From contig NC_069135.1 in assembly GCF_026914265.1 (NCBI RefSeq), positions 23,677,639 through 23,741,638 on the forward strand: 64,000 nucleotides of DNA, in the 5' to 3' direction. The notes beneath the pieces are model-generated. The model was not told the origin of the DNA and did no database searches. It was given only the letters and a program-made list of their open reading frames with translations. Position numbers and translations under genes: made by a program. This stretch comes from Mya arenaria (taxonomy: Eukaryota > Mollusca > Bivalvia > Myida > Myidae). Shown here one piece after another: positions 50,501 to 58,819 of this stretch (position 1 is the stretch's first letter; every line of letters begins with the position of its first letter).

Positions 50501-53500
50501 TAAAGCGGGTTATAAATATTGGAAGGTAATTCCAGCAATAGCTTCTGTAGTTCCCCATGTACTCTGTTAAAGTGGGTTATAAATATTGGAAGGTAATTCC
50601 AGCAATAGCTTCTGTAGTTCCCCATGTACTCTGTTAAAGCGGGTTATAAATATTGGAAGGTAATTCCAGCAATAGCTTTTGTAGTTCCCCATGTACTCTG
50701 TTAAAGCGGGTTATAAATATTGGAAGGTAATTCCAGCAATAGCTTCTGTAGTTCCGCTTGTACTCTGTTAAAGCGGGTTATAAATATTGGAAGGTAATTC
50801 CAGCAATAGCTTCTGTAGTTCCCCATGTACTCTGTTAAAGACTTGATATAAATATTGGAAGGTAATTCCAGCAATAGCTTCTGTAGTTCCCCATGTACTC
50901 TGTTAAAGACTTGATATAAATATTGGAAGGTAATTCCAGCAATTGCTATTGATCACACTTAAATAACAAGAGCACTATGGCAGCAAATGGCAACACTTAG
51001 TCTAGTCTATTGATTTTTAGTCAAAAGGGGGGCGAGGCATTACTCAATAATTACCAATGCCAGAGTGATTCACCTTGCTGTGAAGTGTGTATTGTTTCAT
51101 GCAATATGTTTACCAAGTTTCATTCAATATTCTGAACCTTTTTGGAGATGAGTAAAGGTAAAAGTTTAAGTTGTAGGACAACGCCACTTGGGACAACAAC
51201 ACTCAGACTTAGTTAATCAAAATACCACCAAAATGTTTTTGAAAAAAATTAGGATTTCCAAGTTTCATCCATTATTTATCAACAAATATCCGTGTGAAGC
51301 TGCTTGCTGATTTTTTTTTTACTAAGAATTGTACCCAAAGATATGGTAACTTATACTGTTATATTTACTGCACCCACAATCTGAGGTTTTAAAAATATAC
51401 ACGTGCTCTTCAGAGCGAGTGTTTAAGTTAAAACATGAGAGTTGTGGGTAAAGTTAATGTTTCATACCATGTTGTCAAGGATTTGAAATAGAATAGAATT
51501 GTAATTTATTTGCACACAATTTAAAGCATAGTAAAGCTCCGCCTTTTCATTACAGTTCCAGTATGTGGGTTAATCTATAAACTAAAACAAAGAAAACAAT
51601 CTCCAAAATGGTACAAGTAATAATTCCTGCATCACCTACCCTTGTATGCTGGCCTGGATGTTCTGCAGGAAGGTCTCGATGTCGGGCTTACACACAGTCT
51701 CGTAGCCCATACTGAAGTAAGCTCGCTGGGCGTGAATGTAGCCCACTATGGGTTCCAGTAAGAAACACTTTCGCTTGTACTGTACAGCATTCAGGGAGGA
51801 ATAGTAGTGCAAGGCAGTCTGAAAATGAAACATGTGTGAACCAAAATTGTGATATTGTAATGTTTCAATACTAAAAGGACACTTTGAGGACGTCTCATAC
51901 AAAATAGGAACTAGTTTTCTTGCCTTAATATATGCTGCTATAATCCAAAAATACAAGCTAAACCAACAATCCAATTACGGTAGAAGGCTGATGAATCTTG
52001 GCTTCTATTGTAATTATAGACCAAACATTTTTTTTTGTGAAACAAGGTCCAACTCTATTGGGTGTACATATCTGTTTCCAAGGAAACAATAAACATATAA
52101 ATTTCTGCCATTTTTAAGTATAACAAATAAACTATACATCGTATACCTGGTGGTATTTTTTCCTCATTGCATACAGCTCCTCATTCAGTTCTTGTACCTC
52201 CCTGTCCTTTTTCTTGGATACTTTCATAAATCTGTTCATGGCCTGTTCATGGTCTGCAAAGAATCATATACTTATTAACCACAAATTTGCTCATGGCTTG
52301 CAGATAATTATATTTGTATAACCAGGCAGCCACAAATCTAAACATGTCCAGCAAATGGCCTACAAAAAATGGTTACGTTTTTTAGCAGTCAATCAGTTCA
52401 TGGCCACCAGAAAATTCTATATCTATTTACCACAAATCCACAAATTTAATGCTTCAAATTATGTATAGCAATTGTGAGAGTCAGAGATGAACTTATTTTT
52501 ATAATATATTTATATTTATATTATACAGAAAATTATAAGAAGGGCTCCAAAAAACATAGTAAAAATGCTGGCTGTCTATACTGAAGTGTTTTTTTTTTAA
52601 GATGCATCTATAAGTGTTTGTTGTTCATGACGTACCGTGAGTAGCTATCTGAAACATCTCATACATGGTGGAAATTTCTGAAAGGAAAAATGAACACAGC
52701 ATTTAAAACACATGCAACAAACATTAAAAACTCAACTCAAAACATGTTTATTATTACTATGTCCAGGTTGCATACAATTAGGAATACAACCTGGAATGAA
52801 AGAAATTTAACATCACAACAATTCAGTTCCCTCCACCCCCACCAGCTCCTCCAATCCCACCCCTGCGAAAGACATTGTTTCAAGCATACCAGGATCACTT
52901 TGTCAAAACTTCCAAAAAAGGACACCAGTACAGGGAAACACTGATTCAGGAGTGATTTGAAGTCTTTACAATCCAGCAGAATTAATTAAAGTATAAATTG
53001 TAACTTATTGATATTTAGACTTCAAAATTTTAAACCTACCATCTAGATCAGCCTGTAAAGCTTTAGTCATTGGGAACATCATGGACTCAGAAAACTGGGC
53101 GGATAACACCTGTTGTAGGGAGCTCACCTGAAAATGATTTAAATATTTGTCTTATTAAACATATTTTTTGAGCATTATCCATTTTGGTCTTAACAGCAAT
53201 TGCAGCTTCAGACACTGACAGTTTGTGTATAGCTTTTGCGCAGATTTTTTTGTGCTGGACTTTGTACTGTGAATACATCTTACTTACATGCATAATATTT
53301 TCCTGATGGTTCAGCTTCAGTGACCTGCCAGTGTCAATATTACAATAAGGTATTGTATCAACAATAAGTGCTTCCTCAAAAATTTGAAACTCTTTAGTAT
53401 GAACATCCTTACCATCATTTTTTCAAGTTTTTCTCTATTATAGGGAAGTTTAAGTCACTCACAAGAAGAATTTGTCCCATATTGTTCTGACAACAGTTAC

Positions 53501-55300
53501 TATTCTGATCAAAAATTGTTTGACACTAATTTGGCATAACTCGACAAAATATTTTTTTAACGATTTATTTCAGTTTTAGGCTTACTGGTATTGAAAATGT
53601 TGCAATAAAAGTAATATTAACACCAGGTTTTGGACTTCTAAACATTCAACTTAGGAATTTTATCCAAAATAATGCATTTTTTTTTACAAAATTATGGAAG
53701 GTTATGTTCTTCCATGAATTCAATTTGGGAAGTTTAAGCCCATTTGTAAGAGCAATACATTCTTAAAAATCCATTATGGATTCTATCAAACTTCATACTT
53801 TTAAAGTCAATTAAGTGTTAAACATTTCTGAAGATTCAGAGGTCTAGCATTCAAATATCAATCATTGTGCAGAACTAAAGATGAGTACCAATTAAAAGAT
53901 CTGTCAAAGGCAATCTGGCCTTAGATATTAATTAACATGTAACTCACATTATCGAGATATGCTGCAAACTGTTCCAATGTGGATGTCAGAACACTGTTCT
54001 CAGGTTCCAGCGAAAATTTCTGAAAAAAAATGAAAGCAATGTACAAACAGTATATTACAGTTACTGTAGTTCCTGAACCAGTTAATATTTTATGGCAAAA
54101 AAACACCAATTCATTTTAAATTTCAAATAATGTTGACCACTACATTTCATAGGAAATAATTTTTATAACAGGAAACTGTGAAGGTTTAAAAGTCAAGATA
54201 TTAACTTAAATTTCTGCATTATTAAATACTAGTGCTGTTCCAATGATCAATTATAATAAAAATTTGATTATAAAGATCAAAGTCAGCTACTATCGATAGT
54301 GATTCTGTCAATATCAACTACAAAATTGCAAGGCTGCTATTTTCCATTATTTTCACACCAATTTATCCCAGTATTCCTATTTCTTTTAAACACCATTTTT
54401 AGTTTCAGATATATTTACACACAATATGTTATATAATAATAAAATGCATAAGAAATCAATATTTTAATGTTATGCTATAGCTTATATATAAAATTGGAGT
54501 TTTCATACAAAAATATGAAATCAATTTAATATTCATTAATCGGTTTGGGATCCATGGTTATGTTTTAAAAATGACCATTCCCAGCACTAATTATAACAAC
54601 ACATAGATATAGCAAATTTGCATACCTGAAGCTCATAGTTTCGCAAGTGTTGAGCAAGATTCTGGGTGGCTGCGCACAATTCATTCTGGGCACTCATAAC
54701 TCGTTGACAGCAGTTATGTAAACCCACACTGTACTTCTTAAGTACAAGTGCATCCTTTTCAAACACCGAAAGTAAGTTCCTTGTCTGAAACAAAACAATA
54801 TTTATTAAGTCTACTTTGCAATATTATGTTTTCAATACTAATCGATATACAATTTGTTATATACAATCATGTTAATCAATAATTAAAACATTTCTGAGAC
54901 GACTTTTGGCAGTTTTAATTTTTTTTTTATATATATATATGTAAGTTGCCAGAAAAAAACAAATTCTTTCACATACATGTCTGACACTACCAATTGTGAA
55001 CGAGTCCCTTTGAGAGGCACAATCACACCGAAGCATCATTAAAATTGACTTTAAAGAAACAACAATATTGAATCATACATATATGAAATAAAAACACTAT
55101 ATTATACATATGTTTTCAGCATGATGTTGCATACATATATGCTGATTTACTTCAGAGCAGAAATTTGACAGTTGCATGAAGTAACTAGTTTGTAAAGAAA
55201 TTGCCTCCCCTTATTAAGAATACTTTTTTTCATGTCTAGTGATTACCAGAGGACTATCTTCTAGTGCATCTTCAAGATGCAGTTTCGGCATGTCTGGCAT
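26155..55300 (-). CDS. APPL1: APPL-type BAR-PH-PTB endosomal adaptor, whole gene (22 coding exons)
   Basis: Orthologue of vertebrate APPL1/APPL2, the Rab5 effectors on early signalling endosomes that link receptors, Akt and other partners. I assembled 22 coding exons on the minus strand. Every junction is GT/AG and all phases agree, giving 721 codons plus stop, against about 709 residues in human APPL1. The order is BAR (about 1-270), PH (about 281-380), low-complexity linker with the conserved TPIQFD motif (about 440), PTB (about 494-620), and a charged C-terminal tail. The start ATG at 55,298-55,300 gives an 18-residue first exon ending LEDSPL, matching the vertebrate N-terminus (LEDSPQ) in length. 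Whether it is closer to APPL1 or APPL2 is not decided. Confidence 0.95.
26866..27239 (-). repeat. Decayed tandem copies of APPL exon 21 (A, B and part of C)
   Basis: Copy A (26,866-26,947) still encodes DEIDQEMSKLD-like sequence on the minus strand. Copy B (about 26,966-27,119) and copy C (from 27,120) start at the common word GGGCAGAGCAATGGGCA and repeat with a period of about 152-155 bp. Each unit holds the 3' half of exon 21, a donor (GTAAGT or GTAAGC) and downstream intron. Copy B has an in-frame TAG. Copy C is open through the donor but is split by the piggyBac element. Confidence 0.85.
27244..28745. mobile_element. piggyBac-type element, 1,502 bp, TTAA target
   Basis: Termini CCCTTTACTTCAT and its exact complement (13 bp: 27,244-27,256 and 28,733-28,745) are flanked by TTAA on both sides (27,240-27,243 and 28,746-28,749). 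This is the signature of piggyBac insertion. The word CATAGCTTCATAGATACG is repeated just inside the left end. No transposase frame is readable, so it is non-autonomous. It interrupts exon-21 copy C: removing it leaves CATTAAGCAAATGTAT, which lines up with CATTAATCAAATGTAT of copy B. Confidence 0.9.
28821..29009 (-). CDS. APPL1: APPL exon 21 (acidic tail, two possible donors)
   Basis: 63 codons from SLLLANISALEDKED to QDSPR, very acidic around DDEQDMLDEMDQEMSKLD. Two in-frame donors are possible, 21 bp apart: GAC|GTAAGC (exon would end at 28,842) and AGG|GTGAGT (28,821). They would give 714- or 721-residue proteins. Its 3' half is the template for tandem copies in the following intron. Confidence 0.8.
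29010..31500 (-). other. APPL intron 20, left part
   Basis: Intronic AT-rich DNA. A diverged interspersed repeat related to the 19,449 block starts near 30,080 (ACAAGGGCCATAAAATTC) and runs to about 30,550. Another repeat (ACTCACAAGCACTC to GGTGAGAAGCGA) lies at about 31,000-31,140. No other gene. Confidence 0.5.
31509..31580. repeat. 72-nt hairpin
   Basis: CAATAGTATGCA at 31,509-31,520 pairs with TGCATACTATTG at 31,569-31,580, with a further stem TTCTGG/CCAGAA inside. The size resembles a pre-miRNA, or this may be a tiny foldback. Undecided. Confidence 0.5.
31808..32169. mobile_element. 362-bp MITE with long inverted arms
   Basis: The left arm starts CAGGGTGAGGAATCATGTGA and the right arm ends with its complement. 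Pairing extends for about 70 bp with mismatches. The 5-bp direct repeat GTAAG flanks it (31,803-31,807 and 32,170-32,174). Third element in the window that starts CAGGG and makes a 5-bp duplication. Confidence 0.8.
32175..35405 (-). other. APPL intron 20, right part
   Basis: AT-rich intron. The sentence TCTCAATTTCCAAGGGGCAT occurs twice at about 34,998-35,060 as a short direct repeat. No gene or element with ends is recognised. Confidence 0.45.
35406..35453 (-). CDS. APPL1: APPL exon 20 (charged helix)
   Basis: 16 codons, EKKAAEKIQSLKNKEK, in the position of the Glu/Lys-rich coiled coil after the PTB domain in vertebrates. Phase 0 to 0. Shorter than the vertebrate segment. Confidence 0.75.
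35988..36038 (-). CDS. APPL1: APPL exon 19 (PTB C-terminal helix)
   Basis: 17 codons, ICSAIGSATKMAFHALM, matching ICDSVGLAKQIALHAEL, the helix that closes the PTB fold. Phase 0 to 0. Confidence 0.88.
36377..36458 (-). CDS. APPL1: APPL exon 18 (PTB)
   Basis: 82 bp: RLFGFITRNKGEG, then YACHIFECNVSSEE. RLFGF and CYIFESN are conserved in the human domain. Ends phase 0 at GAG|GTATGT. Confidence 0.9.
36666..36922. mobile_element. Palindromic element with 65-bp arms
   Basis: Left arm 36,666-36,730 and right arm 36,857-36,922 are near-perfect complements (TTGAACTGTTCATGTTTT, CATAAACCATCTGGTACTG). The centre has the interspersed-repeat word CACATGCGCCCAGGCCAGGA, also present just before the left arm in diverged form. 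This is a foldback MITE or an inverted duplication. Confidence 0.7.
37416..37502 (-). CDS. APPL1: APPL exon 17 (PTB)
   Basis: 87 bp encoding LVEPSSNTVRVQFALEDISY and WAAHPENN, corresponding to LIDPQTQVTRLTFPL and YATHQEN. Phase 2 to 2. Confidence 0.88.
37885..38125 (-). repeat. Two decayed copies of APPL exon 16
   Basis: Copies F (37,885-38,010) and E (38,028-38,125) align with exon 16 around the words GCCATTATCTGA (37,961), GCCATTTTCTGA (38,097) and GCCATTATCTGA (38,219), so the period is about 122-136 bp. On the minus strand, F reads QIMA..GIH.IFK then, after a one-base insertion, SRMV and a donor GTGAGC. E reads MAASAIHKIF then, after a one-base loss, MAVSSKCMK. They are non-functional PTB exon duplicates. 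Confidence 0.8.
38151..38259 (-). CDS. APPL1: APPL exon 16 (PTB)
   Basis: 109 bp encoding EKVVHETIRQIMAARAIHNV and onward to VSSESM. It matches YETMRQILAARAIHNIFRMTES in human. Two decayed copies follow in the intron. Ends phase 2. Confidence 0.93.
38487..38722. mobile_element. MITE with CCCCGGGG ends and a 51-nt G run
   Basis: Imperfect 36-bp inverted ends: AAGGGCTATTCCAGT then AAACATATAATCCCCGGGG on the left, and CCCCCGGGGGTTATATGTTT then AAATATCCCTA on the right. The G run at 38,517-38,567 has expanded to 51 in this copy. The C run on the right has 10 or 11. It lies in an APPL intron. Confidence 0.75.
38723..39904 (-). other. APPL intron 15
   Basis: No gene. A 21-bp unit GGACAGGGTGCTGCAGAAAAG is repeated about 2.5 times at 39,603-39,651. 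A possible very weak fourth exon-16 relic near 38,840-38,890 is not counted. Confidence 0.4.
39905..40035 (-). CDS. APPL1: APPL exon 15 (start of PTB)
   Basis: 131 bp: RINPFDQ, an acidic stretch, then ESFLVRFLGSMEVKQDR. FIVRFLGSMEVK is nearly invariant in APPL PTB domains. Ends phase 1. Confidence 0.93.
40915..41064 (-). CDS. APPL1: APPL exon 14 (linker with TPIQFD motif)
   Basis: 150 bp of GC-rich coding sequence: Pro/Ala/Thr-rich, then FLAETPIQFDLCTPDD, which contains the conserved TPIQFD motif of APPL proteins. Ends phase 2 at GAA|GTTAGT. Confidence 0.9.
41065..43730 (-). other. APPL intron 13
   Basis: AT-rich intron without a supported gene, element end or RNA. Confidence 0.4.
43731..43801 (-). 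CDS. APPL1: APPL exon 13 (linker)
   Basis: 71 bp encoding QRGSSVSSQQSMSTTSTTSP and EKE, a Ser/Thr-rich disordered linker and likely phosphorylation target (inference). Ends phase 2. Confidence 0.85.
44603..44677 (-). CDS. APPL1: APPL exon 12 (PH C-terminal helix)
   Basis: 25 codons starting WIATLNHIVKDSG. The Trp-Ile opening is the conserved end of the PH domain (WICTINNISK in human). It then enters the linker. Donor TCA|GTATGT, phase 0. Confidence 0.9.
45169..45211 (-). CDS. APPL1: APPL exon 11 (PH)
   Basis: 43 bp giving RHVVLQAENERERDE, matching SILQAESKKDHEE. Short exon between TTTCAG and GAG|GTATGA, phase 2 to 0. Confidence 0.85.
46204..46313 (-). CDS. APPL1: APPL exon 10 (PH)
   Basis: Encodes VAGSLVLDLNDDGVF through EADDRRNVLQINTAKHR. 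VAGSLVLDL and the DDRRNVLQI strand match VAGGLAMDI and EDRRYCFQI of the human PH domain. Ends phase 2. Confidence 0.9.
46314..48843 (-). other. APPL intron 9, with a possible MITE
   Basis: The words TACATGCCATGT (about 47,321) and ACATGGCATGTA (about 47,672) are inverted 12-mers that may bound a 370-bp element with Phe/Pro-poor, GGGAAAATTTATTTCC-type content. Otherwise nothing. Confidence 0.4.
48844..48925 (-). CDS. APPL1: APPL exon 9 (PH)
   Basis: KQLIGTKWDRVFFFTQAGNL to QAMDE. TKWDRVFFFTQAGNLM corresponds to STWDRQFYFTQGGNLM in human APPL1, the beta-2/beta-3 core of the PH domain. Phase 2 to 0. Confidence 0.92.
49163..50058. mobile_element. DNA transposon remnant, 896 bp, with TAAATGACTGGGTAT ends
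   Basis: Perfect 15-bp inverted termini (49,163-49,177 and 50,044-50,058), with further similarity inward around TGCGTCTTATA / CTGCGTCTAATA words. It lies in APPL intron 8. Several short frames exist but none resembles a transposase, so superfamily is not assigned. Confidence 0.65.
50130..50294 (-). CDS. APPL1: APPL exon 8 (end of BAR, start of PH)
   Basis: 165 bp: VQAELQIETKKTVDMIDSI, a linker rich in Pro and Asn, then SGYLFQR opening the PH domain. Its acceptor (TTAACAG, ending 50,295) and first 20 bases are the first unit of the 67-bp tandem array at 50,276-50,941. Ends phase 2 at AG|GTAATA. Confidence 0.9.
50276..50941 (-). repeat. 67-bp tandem array (10 units) that starts in APPL exon 8
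   Basis: Nine intronic units with period 67 (the word TACTCTGTTAAAG at 50,357 and then about every 67 bp to 50,893), plus the unit containing the true exon-8 acceptor. On the minus strand each unit carries TTTAACAG followed by AGTACATGGGGAACTACA. That is a copy of the exon-8 splice acceptor and its first codons. The last two units have ACTTGATATAAAT in place of GCGGGTTATAAAT. Confidence 0.92.
50942..51639 (-). other. APPL intron 7 remainder
   Basis: Contains a diverged interspersed repeat beginning near AACAAGAGCACTATGGCAGC (50,967). No coding sequence. Confidence 0.4.
51640..51818 (-). CDS. APPL1: APPL exon 7 (BAR helix 3)
   Basis: Encodes TALHYYSSLNAVQYKRKCFL, LLEPIVGYIHAQRAYFSMG and onward to IQASIQ. 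LLEPIVGYIHAQ corresponds to LLEPLLGYMQAQ in human APPL1, one of the best-conserved parts. Ends phase 2. Confidence 0.93.
52147..52253 (-). CDS. APPL1: APPL exon 6 (BAR)
   Basis: 107 bp. After the split Asp codon it reads HEQAMNRFMKVSKKKDREVQ and onward to MRKKYHQ. The Lys-rich helix is part of the concave membrane-binding surface of BAR dimers (family knowledge). Ends phase 0. Confidence 0.9.
52636..52677 (-). CDS. APPL1: APPL exon 5 (BAR, 42-bp exon)
   Basis: Encodes EISTMYEMFQIATH, matching LKEVFQIASNDH of the family. It is only 42 bp, phase 1 to phase 1, so skipping it would keep the frame. Confidence 0.88.
53040..53127 (-). CDS. APPL1: APPL exon 4 (BAR)
   Basis: 88 bp encoding VSSLQQVLSAQFSESMMFPM and onward to LQADLD. 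SMMFPMTKA matches AMMFPITQF of the vertebrate BAR domain. Ends in phase 1 at GATG|GTAGGT. Confidence 0.9.
53948..54019 (-). CDS. APPL1: APPL exon 3 (BAR)
   Basis: 24 codons, KFSLEPENSVLTSTLEQF to AAYLDN. The segment STLEQF matches STLQQF of the vertebrate protein. Donor AAT|GTGAGT. Confidence 0.9.
54626..54784 (-). CDS. APPL1: APPL exon 2 (BAR helix 1)
   Basis: 53 codons from TRNLLSVFEKDA to LRNYELQ. Conserved BAR features include FEKDA and SAQNELCAATQ. The acceptor is TTTCAG and the donor CAG|GTATGC, phase 0. Confidence 0.9.
55247..55300 (-). CDS. APPL1: APPL exon 1
   Basis: Encodes MPDMPKLHLEDALEDSPL, 18 residues, then donor CTG|GTAATC, phase 0. It is the short leader before the BAR domain. 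A second in-frame ATG lies three codons in. Confidence 0.9.
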
Positions 55301-57499
55301 GGCTAACGGTTTTGTGAGACGCCCTCTATATGTCAAGCAAATGGAGTAAGAACTTTGAAGTGCTGAAACAGGAAATGGAGTCTGACAGCTCAGTCCCAAA
55401 GAAAAGGCATCTTTTCGAATAATAAAATTTAAACGAAGTTTTCGTGAAAATGATTTTTCATAATTTAACTGTATTATTTAATTGTGAGCAAAACAATATT
55501 TTTTATGAAGTTTTTAGGATATTTACAATGACTATGGGAATTCGAACACACTACTTAGTAAATGTCTAATTTTAGCAACATGCCCGTTTCATTGGATTAA
55601 TGAGCGCGTTTGTGAGGCGTATTTCGCAGAAATTTGGGAGTGTCACTTCAACTTCGTTAAGAAACTCAGGATTTTTTTCAGGTCTTTAATTTTATTCAGT
55701 GAAATATTCTACAGAAATTGTCTTTTTCCGCGTTAGTTATGTCACAAAACAACTGTTTTCGGACATTTTTTTCGGATACTTTTCTGGCAACTTTCGAAGC
55801 CAAATGATTTATTCGGACATTTTTGTCGTGATATACAATATTAATGGGTCTATATTTTCAAGCAACTGTATGACCCTTAGCTTAAAATACGATCAACTAT
55901 GTGAGGTTTATTTGATAGTTCATATTCAATGTCACTGGGTCAAAATACAGAACATGTCATTTAAAAATTAAACTACTGTTCTGTCTGTTCTACCAATGGC
56001 ACAGCAATCAAAACAAGCAAACACAGGCAAGACCATGTTCTGACTGTGCTGAGAGAACTTTGATAAATTAATGGTGACATCATTCCCTTGTAAGTTTTCC
56101 AACTGAAATCGTTCACTGCATTTATTTACTGTTCTTTCTTTAAATAACAGACATCGCGAAATCCGACAGTAAATTTTGACTTGGCCCAACTAAAATTGTT
56201 ATTGTCTCGGTCCATCTGACTGACAGTTTTCATGGCCAGAAGTAAAAAATAATTAAGATTTAATCTTTATCAATTATCAAACACCCCTTAAAGTAAGAAT
56301 AATTTATTTTGTTTAACAGAAAATCACCGTTTTATCTATGGTATTGTCAAATAACCATTTGTTTACCAATCCGATGTCGTTTTCCGGTAGTGTAGATGTC
56401 GGGATGTGTATCACACTAAGTCAAATACAATTCAACATTTGCCTCCCTTTGCAATACATTACCAAATAACGTTTACTACTGTGTAGATATCGTGTGTTGT
56501 TTTGAAATGCTGAAATGATAAACTTTTGTCATGAGCATTGGAATGTTTTAAATGATAGTTCCCAATGTTCCAATCAATAATCTTATCCTTTGGAACATGT
56601 TATTCGATTACGAAACCAGTACCAAACTGGTCCGAAAAATACAAATTGCCAACAAATCGACCAATCAGAATTTTCATTACGATTAAGTGCAAGTGTAAAA
56701 AAATGGCTACCTTTTGTTTACACGAGGGTGAACTGTCTAGTTGATAGCTGAAGAAATATAAGGATACTGTCATGTTTTTTGCTACCTTTTGAAAGAAGGT
56801 TTGTAAAATGTCAGTTGGATGGTAGGAAGGTCAGTCGGTATAAGTTTTTTAAGCATAATAACCGGAGAACTGTTTGACCTTGGACCATGAAACTACAGCA
56901 GAAGGTTGCACTTGACCATCTTATGACCCCTATTGGTTTTGAGCTTCAAGGTCACATTCAATTGCTTTATTAAGTTGAATCCATACAATTCAACTTACAG
57001 TTAATTGGGAATTGACCTAGGACAGTGAAACATCAGTTTTGGGTTGCACCTGATGAGAAGATGACCACTACTGCTTTTGGTGTCAGTAGGCAAAGGTCAG
57101 AGTCAACGGTCTTATGAAGACTCTGCACATTAACTTGAGAACTGTTCAATCTAGGACTTTGAAACTTCAGTGGCAATGATTAATTATCATTGTACAAACT
57201 TATGTGCTTCCGTTAATTAAACACATACAATACAACAATAATTTAAGATTAAGGACGAACAATACAGACAAAAAACATGCCTGTTTTGTAGTGCTTGCAT
57301 ATAACTGCTGAATATTTCCTTACAGAATTTTTTACCACAGCTGATGTTTGATTTTCAGATAAGACAGATAATAAAGAGAGGAAAGAAAAAGTTTGAGCAT
57401 TTTTGTTGCATGATTGAATAAGGTGTATATACTACGGTTAAAACAAAAAATTTAAACACCATCGATGGCATCTAGTAAGTTTATATGCCTTTTTTTCAG
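55301..57499. promoter_or_regulatory. Divergent intergenic region between APPL and TGR
   Basis: APPL starts leftward at 55,300 and the first recognised TGR coding exon starts rightward at 57,500. The region must hold both promoters and probably one upstream TGR exon, since the 57,500 exon opens at an acceptor. No TATA box or consensus start element stands out. A repeat of the type GTTGCAC.TGA...AAGGTCA occurs around 56,880-57,090. Short GGTGAAC / AGGTCA half-site-like words exist but are not compelling. Confidence 0.45.
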
Positions 57500-57663
57500 G
57501 CCTTCTGGGGCTAGATTCAAGGATTAAGCGCCAGGGCTCGCCACTCCTGTACCTGCCAGGCAGGATGCCTCCAACAGGGGATGCTCGTGCGTATGTCACT
57601 GACCTTACTAAGACGCACAAGGTCATGGTCTTCAGCAAGTCAACATGCCCTTTCTGTGTCAAG
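57500..57663 (+). CDS. Thioredoxin-glutathione reductase, exon A (glutaredoxin domain)
   Basis: Acceptor TTTTTTCAG and donor AAG|GTGAGC. From ATG 57,565 it reads MPPTGDARAYVTDLTKTHKV and then FSKSTCPFCVK. CPFC is a dithiol glutaredoxin active site. The frame is open from the acceptor to this ATG (reading L-L-G-L-D-S-R and onward), so an upstream exon may add a longer N-terminus, such as a mitochondrial leader. The enzyme passes NADPH electrons to thioredoxin and glutathione (family knowledge). Confidence 0.9.
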
Positions 57664-58191
57664 GTGAGCATATTTTGTGGATTTTTCGGCTACGGAAACA
57701 TAATGTTATACTTTGATAGGGCTGTATTAACCATAAAATGTGTGCAAATTTGAATTTGTATAAGGAAGCTGGCAATCTGTTTTCATTGTATAAATATACA
57801 TTTACGGCTAATTTAATAAGGTTGTCAAAGTGGACCATAATTTGAGTACATGTATCCCATTCTTGAACTAACAGAATCAGAGCTGACAAAAATCGAGACC
57901 AAAAACAAACATTAAAATAGGAAATGATCTTGTTTTGATTGTTATATCATTATACGATCAGTAAAAATGAACGAATGGTCAGAGGGTGAAGGTATTGGCC
58001 TCTCTCTGAAGAGTTTTAGGGTTAGAAGCCACCAGGGGAAGGTTCTTAGGGCCTTTCAAGAGGACATCAGTACTGGTTTCTAGCCAGGAAACGGACACCA
58101 ACTTTATTCACATCTGCTTATAACTGTCTTTACAATCCAGCTTTGTATAAACTTAACAATATTCAATTTACTTGAATTATTTTGTTTTCAG

Positions 58192-58252
58192 GTTAAGGAT
58201 CTGTTCAAGTCCATTGATGTTACCTACCAGGCTATCGAGCTGGACCAGGAAA
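58192..58252 (+). CDS. Thioredoxin-glutathione reductase, exon B
   Basis: 61 bp, VKDLFKSIDVTYQAIELDQE, the second helix and strand of the Grx fold (ELDQ is conserved). Phase 0 to 1, donor GAAA|GTATGT. Confidence 0.9.
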
Positions 58253-58685
58253 GTATGTGGCTTAATTATAATGTCGGCTTAAATTTGAAAATCTATTCCT
58301 TAAAACAATTTTTATTCATACTTAGCATAGCAATTGGTGAAAATTGACTTAAATCCAATTACGACTGCCCTAGATAATCAACTACTTTTTTTTTTAACAA
58401 AATAATACATTGAATGTGCATTTGCTTGGCCACAGTTATAATGCGACTAGTAAATCTCTCTATTGGTCTTACAGTTATTAGGATGATAATGGTCAAATGT
58501 CAAAAATGAGTATTTTGAAATAAATAATTCCTGCGATGTAATCAGGACATGTTTTGAACACAGATATGTCCATAACTCATTTTAGCTCAGAAAACTAACT
58601 TGTGGTTAGTCTCAAATATTGCCTTTTGAGCAGTCAAGGAAAACCCCCATACATGTATAATAATTGATTTGTGTTTGATTTGTAG

Positions 58686-58772
58686 AGGATGGTTCCGCAA
58701 TCCAGGCAACTCTTGCTGACCTGACGGGGCAAAGGACAGTTCCTAACGTCTTCATTCAAGGCAAACATCTGG
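58686..58772 (+). CDS. Thioredoxin-glutathione reductase, exon C
   Basis: 87 bp: KDGSAIQATLADLTGQ, then RTVPNVFIQGKHLG. TVPNVF holds the cis-proline of glutaredoxins. Phase 1 to 1. A decayed copy lies just downstream. Confidence 0.92.
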
Positions 58773-58819
58773 GTAAGAAAATATGATTAGGATTTTTATT
58801 TTTTACTACAATATTAATT

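Noticed and set aside
57438..57671. Minus-strand frame opposite the first TGR exon
   Set aside because: Shadow of the plus-strand glutaredoxin exon, whose CPFC motif and splice sites are clear.
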